From contig NZ_CP077311.1 in the NCBI RefSeq assembly GCF_019048265.1, positions 2,923,001 to 2,987,000 on the forward strand: a DNA stretch of 64,000 bases. Direction: 5' to 3'. A model generated the notes under the pieces. It had not been told where the DNA came from and did no database searches. It saw only the letters and a program-made list of their open reading frames with translations. Shown piece by piece: positions 46,234 to 55,220 of this stretch. Each line of letters opens with the position of its first letter. Position 1 is the first letter of the stretch. The position numbers were made by a program, and so were the translations under genes. This DNA is from Aeromonas sp. FDAARGOS 1405 (GTDB lineage: Bacteria > Pseudomonadota > Gammaproteobacteria > Enterobacterales > Aeromonadaceae).

Positions 46234-46878
46234 GTGATAAATGTATTCCTGGTCGATGATCATGAGCTGGTGCGTACAGGGATAAGACGCATTCTTGAAG
46301 ATGTGCGCGGGATCAAGGTGGTGGGTGAGGCACAGAGCGGCGAGACCGCAGTCACTTTCTGTCGCCAACACCATCCGGACGTGATCCTGATGGACATGAA
46401 CATGCCGGGTATTGGTGGTCTGGAAGCGACCCGCAAAATTCTGCGGATCCGCCCCGATGTGCGCATCATAGTGCTGACCATTCATTCAGAAAATCCGTTC
46501 CCCACCAAGGTGATGCAGGCTGGCGCCGCCGGTTACCTGACCAAGGGGGCTGCTCCTGACGAGATGATCCAGGCGATCCGGCTGGTGCACTCCGGTCAGC
46601 GCTACATCTCCCCGGAGATTGCCCAGCAGATGGCCCTCAGCCAGTTTGCCTCCGCTGACGAGAATCCCTTCAAGTCCCTCTCCGAGCGCGAGCTGCAGAT
46701 CATGATGATGATCACCAAGGGGCAGAAGGTGACTGATATCTCCGAGCAGCTCAACCTGAGCCCGAAGACGGTCAACAGCTACCGCTATCGTCTCTTCAGC
46801 AAACTGGGGATTAACGGTGACGTGGAACTGACCCATCTGGCCATTCGCTATGGCATGCTGGATGCCGATACCCTCTAA
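46234..46878 (+). CDS. uvrY: Response regulator UvrY/GacA
   Basis: A 214-residue regulator of the BarA/UvrY (GacS/GacA) two-component system, which activates csrB-type small RNAs. The receiver has Asp54 in VILMDMNMPGIGG and acidic residues at 8-9. The C-terminal LuxR HTH is SLSERELQIMMMITKGQKVTDI then SEQLNLSPKTVNSYRYRLF. GTG 46234 with GGGGTG upstream gives the exact family N-terminus MINVFLVDDHELV. It precedes uvrC, as in E. coli, but a terminator intervenes. Confidence 0.96.
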   Translation: MINVFLVDDHELVRTGIRRILEDVRGIKVVGEAQSGETAVTFCRQHHPDVILMDMNMPGIGGLEATRKILRIRPDVRIIVLTIHSENPFPTKVMQAGAAGYLTKGAAPDEMIQAIRLVHSGQRYISPEIAQQMALSQFASADENPFKSLSERELQIMMMITKGQKVTDISEQLNLSPKTVNSYRYRLFSKLGINGDVELTHLAIRYGMLDADTL

Positions 46879-46897
46879 TCGGGTGGCGTGTGGTCAC

Positions 46898-46926
46898 AAA
46901 GGCGGCGCGTGCCGCCTTTTTGCTTT
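46898..46926 (+). terminator. Terminator between uvrY and uvrC
   Basis: AAAGGCGGC-GCGT-GCCGCC followed by TTTTTG. Confidence 0.85.
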
Positions 46927-47005
46927 TCTGCCCCTTTGCTTTTCAGGCGGCGGGGGCAGTATGCTCTGCCCGTCAATTTTTGCCTTTGTGTGAGCCGAGT
47001 AGCTG

Positions 47006-48859
47006 ATGACCCTCTCTCCCGAACATCTCTTCGACAGCAAGGCGTTTCTGAGCGCCGTCACCCATCAAAGTGGCGTCTACCGCATGTATGACAGCGGTGG
47101 CACCGTGATCTATGTGGGCAAGGCCAAGGATTTGAAAAAGCGGCTCGCTTCCTACTTTCGCACCAACGTCGACAGCATCAAGACCCGCACCCTGGTGCGA
47201 CAGATCGCCGATATTCAGGTCACCGTTACCCACACCGAGACCGAGGCGCTGATCCTCGAGCACAACCTCATCAAGCAGTACCAGCCCCGCTACAACGTAT
47301 TGCTGCGAGACGACAAATCCTACCCCTGGATCATCATCACCGCGCACCAGCATCCGCGCATCGGCGTCCATCGCGGCGCCCGCAAGGTGAAGGGGGAGTA
47401 CTTCGGCCCGTACCCCTCTGGCGGCGCGGTGCGTGAGAGCTTACACCTGATGCAGAAAATATTTCCGGTACGCCAGTGCGAGGATGCGGTCTATGCCAAC
47501 CGCACCCGTCCCTGTCTGCTCTATCAGCTCAAGCGTTGCGCTGGCCCTTGCGTACCCGGGTTGGTGAGCGAAGCCGAATATGCCCAGCAGGTGGAGCTGG
47601 CCAAGCTGTTTCTGGCGGGCAAGAACCAGCAGGTAATAGGCGAGCTGGTGGGCAAGATGGAGTCCGCCAGCGGCGATCTGCGCTTTGAAGAGGCAGCCCG
47701 CTATCGGGATCAGATCCTGGCGCTGCGCCGGGTCACCGAGCAGCAGTCGGTGAGCGGCAACGTGCTGGACGAGCTCGATGTGGTGGGGGTCGCCTTCCAG
47801 CAAGGCGCTGCCTGCATCCACGTGCTCTTTATCCGTCAGGGCAAGGTGCTGGGCTCGCGCAGCTACTTCCCGAAAGTGCCGGCTGACACCCCGCTCGACG
47901 AGGTGGTGCAATCCTTCCTGCTGCAGTTCTATCTGTCGGGGCAGGGGGGGCGGCAGATCCCCAGTGAGGTGCTGCTCGATGTGGCGTTGGAGGATGAGAG
48001 CGTCATCGCCGAGACCCTGAGCCAGACCGCAGGCTACAAGGTGCGGGTGGTGAGCCGAACCCGCGCCGAACGGGCCCGCTTTATCAAGCTTGCCTCCATC
48101 AATGCCGAGACGGCGCTGCGATCGCGGCTGGCTCACAAGAGCACTATCACCGCCCGCTACGACCAGCTGGAAGAGCTGCTGGAGCTGGAGCGTCCCATCG
48201 CCCGCATGGAGTGTTTCGATATCTCCCACACCATGGGGGAGCGCACCGTGGCCTCTTGCGTGGTGTTCAACCGGGAGGGGCCGCTCTCATCGGAATATCG
48301 TCGTTTCAACATCGACGGCATCACCGGTGGTGATGACTACGCAGCGATGGAGCAGGCGCTGGAGCGCCGCTTTGGCAAGCAGCAGGAGCCGGACAAGGTG
48401 CCGGACGTGCTATTTATCGACGGCGGCCTCGGCCAGTTGCGCCGGGCCGAAGAGATCCTGGCTCGTCAGCTGGAGTTCCTCGGCGGCAAATACCCGCTGC
48501 TGGTGGGGATTGCCAAGGGGGTCACCCGCAAGGCCGGGTTGGAAACTCTCATCATGGGGGAGAGTCACGAAGAGTTGCATTTACCGGCAGATATGCCCGC
48601 TTTGCACCTTATTCAGCATATTCGCGATGAATCTCACCGTTTTGCCATTACCGGCCACCGGGCCAGACGGGCCAAGGCCCGCACCAGCAGCAGTCTGGAG
48701 GATATTCCGGGGGTGGGGCCAAAGCGACGGCAGGCGCTGCTCAAATATCTGGGCGGTCTGCAGGAGGTCAAAAAGGCGAGCGTGGATGAACTGGCCAAGG
48801 TACCCGGCATCAGTCAGGAGCTGGCCCAGACCATCCACGATGGCTTGCACAGCGCCTGA
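47006..48859 (+). CDS. uvrC: Excinuclease ABC subunit C
   Basis: A 617-residue nuclease that makes both incisions in nucleotide excision repair. The N-terminal GIY-YIG domain ([20 protein letters not shown]) cuts 3'; a Cys-rich stretch ([16 protein letters not shown]), UVR domain (about residues 200-240), RNase H-like domain ([25 protein letters not shown]) cutting 5', and C-terminal helix-hairpin-helix pair ([19 protein letters not shown]) follow. All parts look intact. Confidence 0.97.
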   Translation: MTLSPEHLFDSKAFLSAVTHQSGVYRMYDSGGTVIYVGKAKDLKKRLASYFRTNVDSIKTRTLVRQIADIQVTVTHTETEALILEHNLIKQYQPRYNVLLRDDKSYPWIIITAHQHPRIGVHRGARKVKGEYFGPYPSGGAVRESLHLMQKIFPVRQCEDAVYANRTRPCLLYQLKRCAGPCVPGLVSEAEYAQQVELAKLFLAGKNQQVIGELVGKMESASGDLRFEEAARYRDQILALRRVTEQQSVSGNVLDELDVVGVAFQQGAACIHVLFIRQGKVLGSRSYFPKVPADTPLDEVVQSFLLQFYLSGQGGRQIPSEVLLDVALEDESVIAETLSQTAGYKVRVVSRTRAERARFIKLASINAETALRSRLAHKSTITARYDQLEELLELERPIARMECFDISHTMGERTVASCVVFNREGPLSSEYRRFNIDGITGGDDYAAMEQALERRFGKQQEPDKVPDVLFIDGGLGQLRRAEEILARQLEFLGGKYPLLVGIAKGVTRKAGLETLIMGESHEELHLPADMPALHLIQHIRDESHRFAITGHRARRAKARTSSSLEDIPGVGPKRRQALLKYLGGLQEVKKASVDELAKVPGISQELAQTIHDGLHSA

Positions 48860-49058
48860 GCAGGGTTAGCAGCATGGCACAATCGCTAACTCCTTGATGC
48901 ACAAGAGCCGTGACGCGGGGGGGGCGTAAATGCCATAATGGCCATCGCATTTTGAGAAGATTGATGGATTAAAAAGACCAAGACGGGCGCCAGTGCGGTT
49001 GCATCGCAAATCGGCTTTGGCGCACTATGTAGCGACGTACAAGAAGTGGCTGAAAATA

Positions 49059-49613
49059 ATGACAAATATACCTAACCTGTTGACGTTTTTCCGGATTTTG
49101 CTCATTCCCGTCTTCGTCATCCTGTTCTATCTGCCTTATCAATGGTCCTATCTGGCTGCTGCCATCATCTTTATTCTGGCCGCTGCCACCGACTGGTTTG
49201 ATGGCTATCTGGCCCGCAAGCTCAATCAGTCCACCGCCTTTGGCGCCTTCCTTGACCCCGTTGCCGACAAGATCATGGTTGCCGCTGCACTGGTGGTCAT
49301 TGTCGAACACTACAACACCATCTGGGTGACCATCCCCGCCATGACCATGATTGGCCGCGAGATCATCATCTCCGCCCTGCGCGAATGGATGGCCGAGCTC
49401 GGCAAACGCTCCTCGGTGGCGGTCAGCTGGATTGGCAAGTGGAAGACCATGATCCAGATGGTGTCGCTCACCGGTCTTATCTGGCAATACAACGTCTGGA
49501 TGGTGTGGCTCGCCTATGTGATGCTCTATGTCGCCACCGTGCTCACCTTCTGGTCGATGTTCCAGTACATGAAGGCGGCCTGGGGCGATTTGACCCACCA
49601 CGCCAACCTGTGA
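49059..49613 (+). CDS. pgsA: Phosphatidylglycerophosphate synthase
   Basis: A 184-residue inner-membrane enzyme that joins CDP-diacylglycerol and glycerol-3-phosphate to phosphatidylglycerophosphate. The CDP-alcohol phosphotransferase motif (D-x2-D-G-x2-A-R-x8-G-x3-D-x3-D) is read in [13 protein letters not shown] and [14 protein letters not shown] 49059 gives the [13 protein letters not shown] family start; the ribosome site is poor. It uses the G3P supplied by the glp regulon of this window. uvrC lies 199 bases upstream. Confidence 0.96.
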   Translation: MTNIPNLLTFFRILLIPVFVILFYLPYQWSYLAAAIIFILAAATDWFDGYLARKLNQSTAFGAFLDPVADKIMVAAALVVIVEHYNTIWVTIPAMTMIGREIIISALREWMAELGKRSSVAVSWIGKWKTMIQMVSLTGLIWQYNVWMVWLAYVMLYVATVLTFWSMFQYMKAAWGDLTHHANL

Positions 49614-49732
49614 GTCACTTGCGCCGCAAGGTGAGGTTTCCGCTGATTTGAGGCAGGAAACGGCCAAAGGCGCTAAAACTGTCCAAAAAGGGCAAAAAAT
49701 GCCCGAACGATCAGGTAATTAAATATTTCTGG

Positions 49733-49760
49733 TTGACTGGGCGAGGAACATCGCTAGAAT
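49733..49760 (+). promoter_or_regulatory. Promoter of the Gly-Cys-Leu tRNA operon
   Basis: TTGACT (49733-49738), 16-base spacer, TAGAAT (49755-49760), followed by a GC-rich discriminator GCGTCC typical of stringently controlled stable-RNA promoters. Confidence 0.8.
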
Positions 49761-49794
49761 GCGTCCTCGTAGTCAGGCAGTCAGCCAGACCAAT

Positions 49795-49870
<76 letters not shown>

Positions 49871-49905
49871 AATTCAGACAATCGAGAGCCAACTCTCTTT
49901 TGCAT

Positions 49906-49979
49906 GGCGCGTTAGCAAAGCGGTTATGCAGCGGATTGCAAATCCGTTTAGTCCGGTTCGACTCCGGAACGTGCCTCCA
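49906..49979 (+). tRNA. tRNA-Cys (GCA)
   Basis: 74 bases, GGCGCGT to ACGTGCC plus TCCA, nearly identical to E. coli cysT, with one G-U pair in the acceptor stem and anticodon GCA in the loop ATTGCAAAT. Confidence 0.97.
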
Positions 49980-50020
49980 TATTGACAAGCCCGCCACGCG
50001 AGCTTGATACCGATTGCGGT

Positions 50021-50107
50021 GCCCGAGTGGTGAAATCGGTAGACACAAGGGATTTAAAATCCCTCGACGTTCGCGTCGTGCCGGTTCGATTCCGGCCTCG
50101 GGCACCA
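50021..50107 (+). tRNA. tRNA-Leu (TAA), island integration site
   Basis: 87 bases with a long variable arm and encoded CCA; the anticodon is TAA in GATTTAAAATC. The 3' half from 50051 is repeated at 59316, which marks it as the attachment site of the downstream island. The copy here is complete, so the tRNA stays functional. Confidence 0.97.
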
Positions 50108-50126
50108 TTAAAATCAAAGGGTTACG

Positions 50127-50158
50127 AAAGGCCACTAGAAATAGTGGCCTTTTCTTTT
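50127..50158 (+). terminator. Terminator just inside the island, after tRNA-Leu
   Basis: AAAGGCCACT-AGAAAT-AGTGGCCTTTT followed by CTTTT. Confidence 0.88.
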
Positions 50159-50217
50159 GCCTAAATGGCGCCAAAGTGGCGACAGCGATTGTGTTGAGTC
50201 CACACCCTCATAACAAC

Positions 50218-50243
50218 AAAGCCTGCTGAAGGCAGGCTTTTAT
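50218..50243. terminator. Terminator of the 268-aa exported protein gene
   Basis: AAAGCCTGC-CTTCA-GCAGGCTTT on the minus strand; a T-run is present on the plus strand as well. Confidence 0.75.
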
Positions 50244-50294
50244 TGGGTCTGTATATAGCCGAGGAATTTACCGTGTGGGGTAGGGTATGGCCGA

Positions 50295-51101
50295 TTACTT
50301 CCACCACTCCTTGCTCGGTAAGTTATTCCATTCTCCAACCGGGTATTCATGGCCATTGAAGCGCAGTGTGGTGCTCAATGTTCTCTTACTGGTGGTTTGA
50401 AAGGTGCCGTCCTGCTCTATTGTCTCTGTTTTCGCTTTGGTTACTACTCTCAGATCGTGCAGCCCGTTAGATATCCCTGGCAGGACTTGGATGTAGGATA
50501 TTCCTCGTTCTAAATCAATTTCCTCTGGTGAGCAGGGCACGCCTTTTCGGATGTAAGTGTGCAGCATAGGGGCGCCGTTCATTACGCGTTGAATGGTTCC
50601 ATTATGTTGTCTGAATAGATGTAAGAATCTGGATCTAAAACCGTCTGCACAGGAGGGGCCATCGCCGATATCCAATCTTACGCCAAAGGCCCGTTCTCCT
50701 TTGGCCAGTAGGTAAGGAGCTGTGTCGAGCCATATACTGGAGCTTCCAATTCTGATGCTGGCATCTTCTTCAATAGGCTCCTCAAACCGCTGTTGTACTT
50801 TCCCTTGGGAAATGAGTTCTACTCGCCAGACACTCGTGGGTAGAGACATGTCATCATGGCGATCTGCGCTATCTGGGAAAATGTAGGAGGTCAATGTCAC
50901 TTCTGGCTGGTTTGGTAACGTCTTACATGCGCTGGCAGTCAGTTCGGTGTCTGAAGGCGTGCTTGCCTTAATAGCTGCTAGTTGTTCTGAAGAGCAAACT
51001 TGTTCTCCGTCAGCCCATGCGCCAAAACTAAGCCCTTGTAACAACAGCGTGGATATTGCTGCACTCACTTTCCACGCGAGTGATTTTGTTATCACTATCA
51101 C
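50295..51101 (-). CDS. Exported protein of unknown function in the effector cluster
   Basis: A 268-residue protein starting at GTG 51101 with GGGAGA upstream. The signal peptide is about residues 12-30 (ISTLLLQGLSFGAWA). The mature chain has several cysteines (CSSEQ, ACKTL, PSCADG, VPCSPEE) and beta-rich sequence; it resembles no family I can name. It is the last minus-strand gene of the PAAR effector group, but 582 bases separate it from the previous gene, so its membership is uncertain. It could be a periplasmic immunity protein or an unrelated cargo. Confidence 0.7.
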   Translation of the reverse strand: MIVITKSLAWKVSAAISTLLLQGLSFGAWADGEQVCSSEQLAAIKASTPSDTELTASACKTLPNQPEVTLTSYIFPDSADRHDDMSLPTSVWRVELISQGKVQQRFEEPIEEDASIRIGSSSIWLDTAPYLLAKGERAFGVRLDIGDGPSCADGFRSRFLHLFRQHNGTIQRVMNGAPMLHTYIRKGVPCSPEEIDLERGISYIQVLPGISNGLHDLRVVTKAKTETIEQDGTFQTTSKRTLSTTLRFNGHEYPVGEWNNLPSKEWWK

Positions 51102-51683
51102 TTTCTCCCTGTTAAGGACGCATATTGGTTGTTGAGTTTTATGAGGGCTGGCACTGTAACAATATTTTGGGGGTTGTGCGAGTCTGCATCATTTGGACGA
51201 ACAGACTCCACGACCATGGGAGGGGGAGGACATCAAGACTGATCAGCTTCTATCAAAATTTCAGTTATCAGATCATCCCTCATTGCAACTAACCAGTTGA
51301 AACCAAATGCCTTTTGGCTTTTCTCCTACAGCAAATCAGATCCTCCCCTACAGCTCAAAACCCCACGAAAATCACTAATACTCCAAATTATTCAATTGGT
51401 TACTTTCTTGCTGCAGCTATTCAGAGCGACTTCAAACTGTAAAACCCTGCAAAAAAGATCCTTCTTTGCAGATCCTCAACGCTCTGCGGATCCTTTATCT
51501 GGTGCGGTCTGTGCATATGGTTTTGCGGTAATCCACTTTTGCAAAAAATTTTCCTGGTGAAGCCCGCAGGCGGGAGCGGATGAGCGCCTGCCTGATGGTG
51601 CTCATACATGCGGCATGCTTTGGTGCCGTCAGTCAGATAGAAGAAAGCCCCATTTGATGGGGCTTTCTTCATTTTCTTGTGTA
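51102..51683. other. 582-base gap without a gene; contains a strong hairpin
   Basis: No credible ORF. At 51640-51670 a perfect 14-base hairpin (GAAGAAAGCCCCAT / ATGGGGCTTTCTTC) acts as terminator for the minus-strand gene at 51684. The sequence GCAGATCCTCAACGCTCTGC and neighbours at 51468-51490 look like scrambled remnants. Base composition is low GC. Confidence 0.6.
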
Positions 51684-52094
51684 CTAGTTCTCTGCGGCTA
51701 TCTTCCTGCATTGTTCAGTGGTCACCGCATAGGTTTTGCTTGTAAATCTAGAGGTTACCTTGCTCAAGGTATCACATTGCACATAATCGTTTATTCGATG
51801 TAATGTTAATTCTTTCAAAGAAAATGAAATTAGTGGTGAGATGAGCAAGCAACTTATTATTATTCCATTTTTTAGAAATACTGATAGAGATTTCCCAGTG
51901 ACAATTTCCACAGAGCAATACAATATTATTATTAGGCTAGATGCCATACAGGAAAAAATAGCCCAGTAATTTAATATTCCAGCTATGACGTAGACGTCAT
52001 GCTGTTCACCAAAAGCTTTCTGGATTACGTTCCAACCGAAAAAGGTACTCCCGAACGCGATTGCCCCAAAGAAAAGTATTCTAACGTAATTCAC
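51684..52094 (-). CDS. DUF1240-like membrane protein, probable immunity paralogue 2
   Basis: A 136-residue protein starting at GTG 52094 with a perfect AAGGAGG. Three hydrophobic helices (about residues 4-22, 38-62, 76-94) are followed by a conserved tail pattern: NDYVQC-x12-SKTYAVTTEQCRKI. The same pattern occurs in the upstream neighbour, so the two are paralogues. Y-x-x-C spaced from a C near the end recalls the DUF1240 family. Such small membrane proteins beside PAAR effectors are commonly immunity proteins; that role is inferred. Confidence 0.72.
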   Translation of the reverse strand: MNYVRILFFGAIAFGSTFFGWNVIQKAFGEQHDVYVIAGILNYWAIFSCMASSLIIILYCSVEIVTGKSLSVFLKNGIIISCLLISPLISFSLKELTLHRINDYVQCDTLSKVTSRFTSKTYAVTTEQCRKIAAEN

Positions 52095-52148
52095 TCAAGT
52101 ACCTCCTTGATTTGTTTTTGAATGCTTTTCAGTGTGGTTTTACAGCCT

Positions 52149-52178
52149 AAAAAAGCCAGTATTACGATGGCTTTTTTT
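52149..52178 (-). terminator. Terminator after immunity paralogue 1
   Basis: AAAAAAGCCA-GTATTACGA-TGGCTTTTTT, symmetrical A/T-runs. Confidence 0.8.
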
Positions 52179-52600
52179 CATTCTGCATTCATTTTTTTAT
52201 TTATTAATTGGCATTCATTATCTGATATGGCATAAATTTGATAAGAATTCCAACGAGAAACCCGTTTTAGCTCCTGGCACTCCACGTAATTTTCAGACTT
52301 TATACTTAATATAATCTTGGTTCCAAAGGTTAAGATTGGTGAAATTACGAAGATGACAATTAGAGCTCCTCGTTGAAAAAATTTGTCTGAATTACCATTT
52401 CTTGCCAATGACATTAACACATGAACAATCAATACAATACCAATTAATGGCGCGCAGTAAGACGCCCAAATGTTGGCAATGCCACTAACTCTAAATGACA
52501 GAGCAACATTGGATAACGTTGCGTACAAATCCTCTGATACTTGTTCAAGTCCGAACCAGATAAATGCAACCGCAATAATGGCTCTAATGATATGAATCAT
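52178..52600 (-). CDS. DUF1240-like membrane protein, probable immunity protein 1
   Basis: A 140-residue protein with three hydrophobic helices (about 3-18, 42-66, 77-97) and the C-terminal pattern ENYVECQEL...YQIYAISDNECQLI. Its ATG overlaps the effector stop by 4 bases (ATGA), the classic coupling of an immunity gene to its toxin. An inner-membrane location fits protection against a membrane-targeting toxin. Confidence 0.78.
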   Translation of the reverse strand: MIHIIRAIIAVAFIWFGLEQVSEDLYATLSNVALSFRVSGIANIWASYCAPLIGIVLIVHVLMSLARNGNSDKFFQRGALIVIFVISPILTFGTKIILSIKSENYVECQELKRVSRWNSYQIYAISDNECQLINKKMNAE

Positions 52601-53664
52601 TCAACCAACCTTTTAAGCGAGTTGCCGATCTCATCTGAGAATCCATAACGCTCATCTAATGCATCAAGCTCACGTCCCATAAAGAAGGAACCGAATGCAA
52701 AGAGTGCACCAGTTACTAAAATCCCTGATACTGGTAATGTCGCAACGACTAGAGACATGGTAACAAGTGTCGTCATGCCTTTGATTATGTCGCTAGAGCT
52801 GTTACCAATGAACTCAGCTAAAGTTGCTTCATCACGTAAGACGTAATCAGCAGCATTGACCCCGACAGCAAAGGCAATTTCCACCCCTGCATTTATTTTG
52901 ATCCATCGAGCGGCACCTTTTACATCATTCAAGCCGATACCGATTTGAACAACTCGTGGATTACTTGCTTTCCATTTGTTCCCTTTCATTAAGGTTTGGG
53001 CATGGCGTCGATAGTTCTTGATTATTACATAATCAATGCCCTTGATGTTCTTGGTATAAGATATTACGCCAAATCCACCTAATCCTTTGGCTGTCTGCGC
53101 GGCAGTCTTAACACCATCGATTAAGTCATGATAACTTTTTGTTGTACCAACAGTGTCCTTACCACCGGATTCAGAATAAAGCGTTTGAAGAAGTTCTTTG
53201 GCCTCTTCAAAGGAGAGTACTGCAATATCAGTTGGTGCTGTTGTGTACACAACCTCTAGAGTTTTACCTTGAGCGAAGTCATATGGAGGCCAATAAGCAT
53301 TCTGTGCTTGGATCTCTACCGGTTGTACCGGTTGCTGCACTGGGGCCGCTCTTGCAGAACGTGCAGCAGGTGCTTGGTCTCCGATGACGACGGTGCCTGA
53401 GCCAATGATCACCCCACCACAGTCAACTGCTCCGCCAGTGAGTGCGGCAGGCATTCCATTTATAAAAACAGTGGAAGAACCTGACGCGATCTTCCTGGGA
53501 TGGGGTGGGTTATTTGGCTTGTCATGGGGAGCCAGCGGATCACCAACACGTGCAGCGGGAATTCCATCTATGAATACATCAGGAGAGCCAGCAGTAATGG
53601 CTGTTGGATAGAAGCCGTCATGATCTGTTCCAATATCCCCAACTTTTGCAGCGCTTTTTGCCAT
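52597..53664 (-). CDS. PAAR-domain type VI secretion effector, membrane-active C-terminus
   Basis: A 355-residue protein. Residues 1-100 are a PAAR repeat domain that caps the VgrG spike; candidate zinc ligands His15, His47, His55 and Cys82 are present in family spacing. A Pro/Ala/Gln linker (about 100-125) leads to a C-terminal region of about 230 residues. This region has a nuclease-free, basic central part (YRRHAQTLMKGNKWKASNPR) and two hydrophobic stretches (AGVEIAFAVGVNAADYVL; TTLVTMSLVVATLPVSGILV) near the end. Hydrophobic C-termini paired with membrane immunity proteins suggest a pore-forming or membrane-disrupting toxin. GAGGAA precedes the ATG. No VgrG or other T6SS core gene is in the window. 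Confidence 0.85.
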   Translation of the reverse strand: MAKSAAKVGDIGTDHDGFYPTAITAGSPDVFIDGIPAARVGDPLAPHDKPNNPPHPRKIASGSSTVFINGMPAALTGGAVDCGGVIIGSGTVVIGDQAPAARSARAAPVQQPVQPVEIQAQNAYWPPYDFAQGKTLEVVYTTAPTDIAVLSFEEAKELLQTLYSESGGKDTVGTTKSYHDLIDGVKTAAQTAKGLGGFGVISYTKNIKGIDYVIIKNYRRHAQTLMKGNKWKASNPRVVQIGIGLNDVKGAARWIKINAGVEIAFAVGVNAADYVLRDEATLAEFIGNSSSDIIKGMTTLVTMSLVVATLPVSGILVTGALFAFGSFFMGRELDALDERYGFSDEIGNSLKRLVE

Positions 53665-54223
53665 CTGAATTCCTCATCGACACGAATAAAATACATTCAA
53701 CATAACATGGCTGCAAATGTCTCCCTAGACCGATGTGTCTGATTTTTGTCAGAATGTGACATCTATCGTCGCTGATAAGTCTACAGGTAATAGGTTTGAT
53801 TCAGTCTTGGTTAAATGGCTGTGTTTTTAGACTGCAAGCGGCTAAGGCGAAGTTCGAATGACGGTAAAGGTTTCATGGTAAATGCGGGCCAGTGGTTTGG
53901 TTGTGTTCCTCTTTGGCTGTGCGAGTCTCTGGATGGCCATGGTATTTGGTGCTGAATTCACGGTTCTGTTAGCACAGACACCAGATGACCCATTCAGAAT
54001 GAATGATTGGCGAGGATGGTTTGCAATCTTCATTGGCTTGCTTGCCGCTCCTTTCATGCTTTATGCGGGGGGAAAGCTGATGTTATCTAAGAATATCCCC
54101 GAGCCCAATCTCTCCTCTAAAGCTGGCAAGCAGCGACTGGTGATTATCATGTCGCTAGTCGTTCTCGCTGGTTTTTTCGGCTATCTGACACAGAAAGTCA
54201 GTATGTCGAGCATTGAGTGGTTA

Positions 54224-55151
54224 AGCTGCGTTCTCAAAATGCTGGTTTTCTGTCCACCAATAGTTCCCGTAAGTAACGAAGGCAGAAAGCCAGCTTGATA
54301 AAAGCAGCAAAACTTCCCGCCAGCTTTTCATACCTCGTTGAGAATCGGCGAAACTTCTTCAGCCATCCGAAGCACCGTTCGACCACATTTCTCCTACGAT
54401 AACGAGCTTTGTCTAACACCAGTGGGCGCCCCTTATGGTGCCATTGCTGGTCGCTGCGTTGCGGGATAACCGCTTTTATCTTTCTGCGCCGGAGTTCTGC
54501 CCGCAGAGCCCTGCTGCTATAGGCCTTATCTGCGGCAAGATGAGTTGGCCGAGTGCGATAACGGCCTGATGAAGTCGGGATCCTTGCCATGGCCAACGCA
54601 CTTGTCGCATATCTGATTTCCGCTGATTGCCCCGGCGAAAGGCAGAACCCCAGCGGTAAACCATTACCATCAGTGACCAAGTGAATTTTGCTGCCAAAAC
54701 CACCACGAGAGCGACCAAGAGCTTGATTCACCGGAGTGTTTTTTTACGCGCTCCGGCAGCATCTTTGGATGCCCTGACATTGGAGCCGTCAATGCACCAC
54801 AGGTCGAAGTCGATAAGCCCTTCTTCATTGAGATGCAGTTGCAGCGCAGCAAGGATGGCATCGATACGACCGGTACTCAGCCAACGTCGAAAGATGTTAT
54901 AGACCGAGCTCCATGGGCCGAAACGTTCTGGTAGATCTCGCCAAGGTGCGCCGGTGTGAAGTATCCAAAGAATGCCATCAAGCACTTGGCGTGGCTCACG
55001 AGTAGGGCGTCCGCTTATGCGGCAGCATCGAAAAAGGGGCTCGATAAGCCCCCATTGTGCATCGGTCAACGGGTAACGACGGGACACTGCATAGGTCTTA
55101 AGCTGTTGAGAATATTTGAGATTATATATTCATCACTTTAAGAACACAGCC
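54224..55151 (-). mobile_element. IS5-family (IS427-like) insertion sequence
   Basis: A 928-base element. Its imperfect terminal inverted repeats, GCTGCGTTCTCAAAATGCTG at 54225-54244 and the complement of GCTGTGTTCTTAAAGTGATG at 55131-55150, agree at 16 of 20 bases. The dinucleotide TA flanks both ends (54222-54223 and 55152-55153), as expected for IS427-group target duplication. It encodes one frameshifted transposase on the minus strand. Confidence 0.8.
54234..55087 (-). CDS. IS5-family transposase made by -1 frameshifting (OrfA/OrfB)
   Basis: OrfA runs from ATG 55087 (SRRYPLTDAQWGLIEPLF, DUF4096-type N-terminus) and terminates at 54728. OrfB continues in the -1 frame to 54234. The slip site is a run of seven A on the coding strand (plus-strand T at 54739-54745). 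Reading through it gives RKKNTPVNQALGRSRGGFGS, the expected transposase join. Catalytic DDE residues are in WCIDGSNVRAS (OrfA), HLAADKAYSS and NVVERCFGWLKKFRR (OrfB). All are intact, so the element may still move. Confidence 0.88.
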
Positions 55152-55220
55152 TAGTTACATCCCTTTCCATTCTCAGTAACGGGTAGCGATTCACTTTCAG
55201 TTTGCTAGCAATAATGTCAA

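Larger units (their letters stand above)
53882..55186 (+). pseudogene. Small membrane protein gene interrupted by an IS5-family element
   Basis: The ORF from ATG 53882 encodes a membrane protein with helices at about residues 4-24, 45-63 and 82-100. It reads cleanly to TTA at 54221-54223, where the IS begins. Resuming at 55154 after removing the IS and one TA copy continues the same frame for ten codons (VTSLSILSNG) to a TAG at 55184-55186, giving a 124-residue original product. In the present sequence the tail is replaced by IS-derived residues. Family unknown; no relation to the neighbouring effector is seen. Confidence 0.75.

Noticed and set aside
49614..49732. Small gene between pgsA and the tRNA operon
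   Set aside because: No ORF with a ribosome site; only a short GGGCA-TGCCC hairpin and the tRNA promoter are present.
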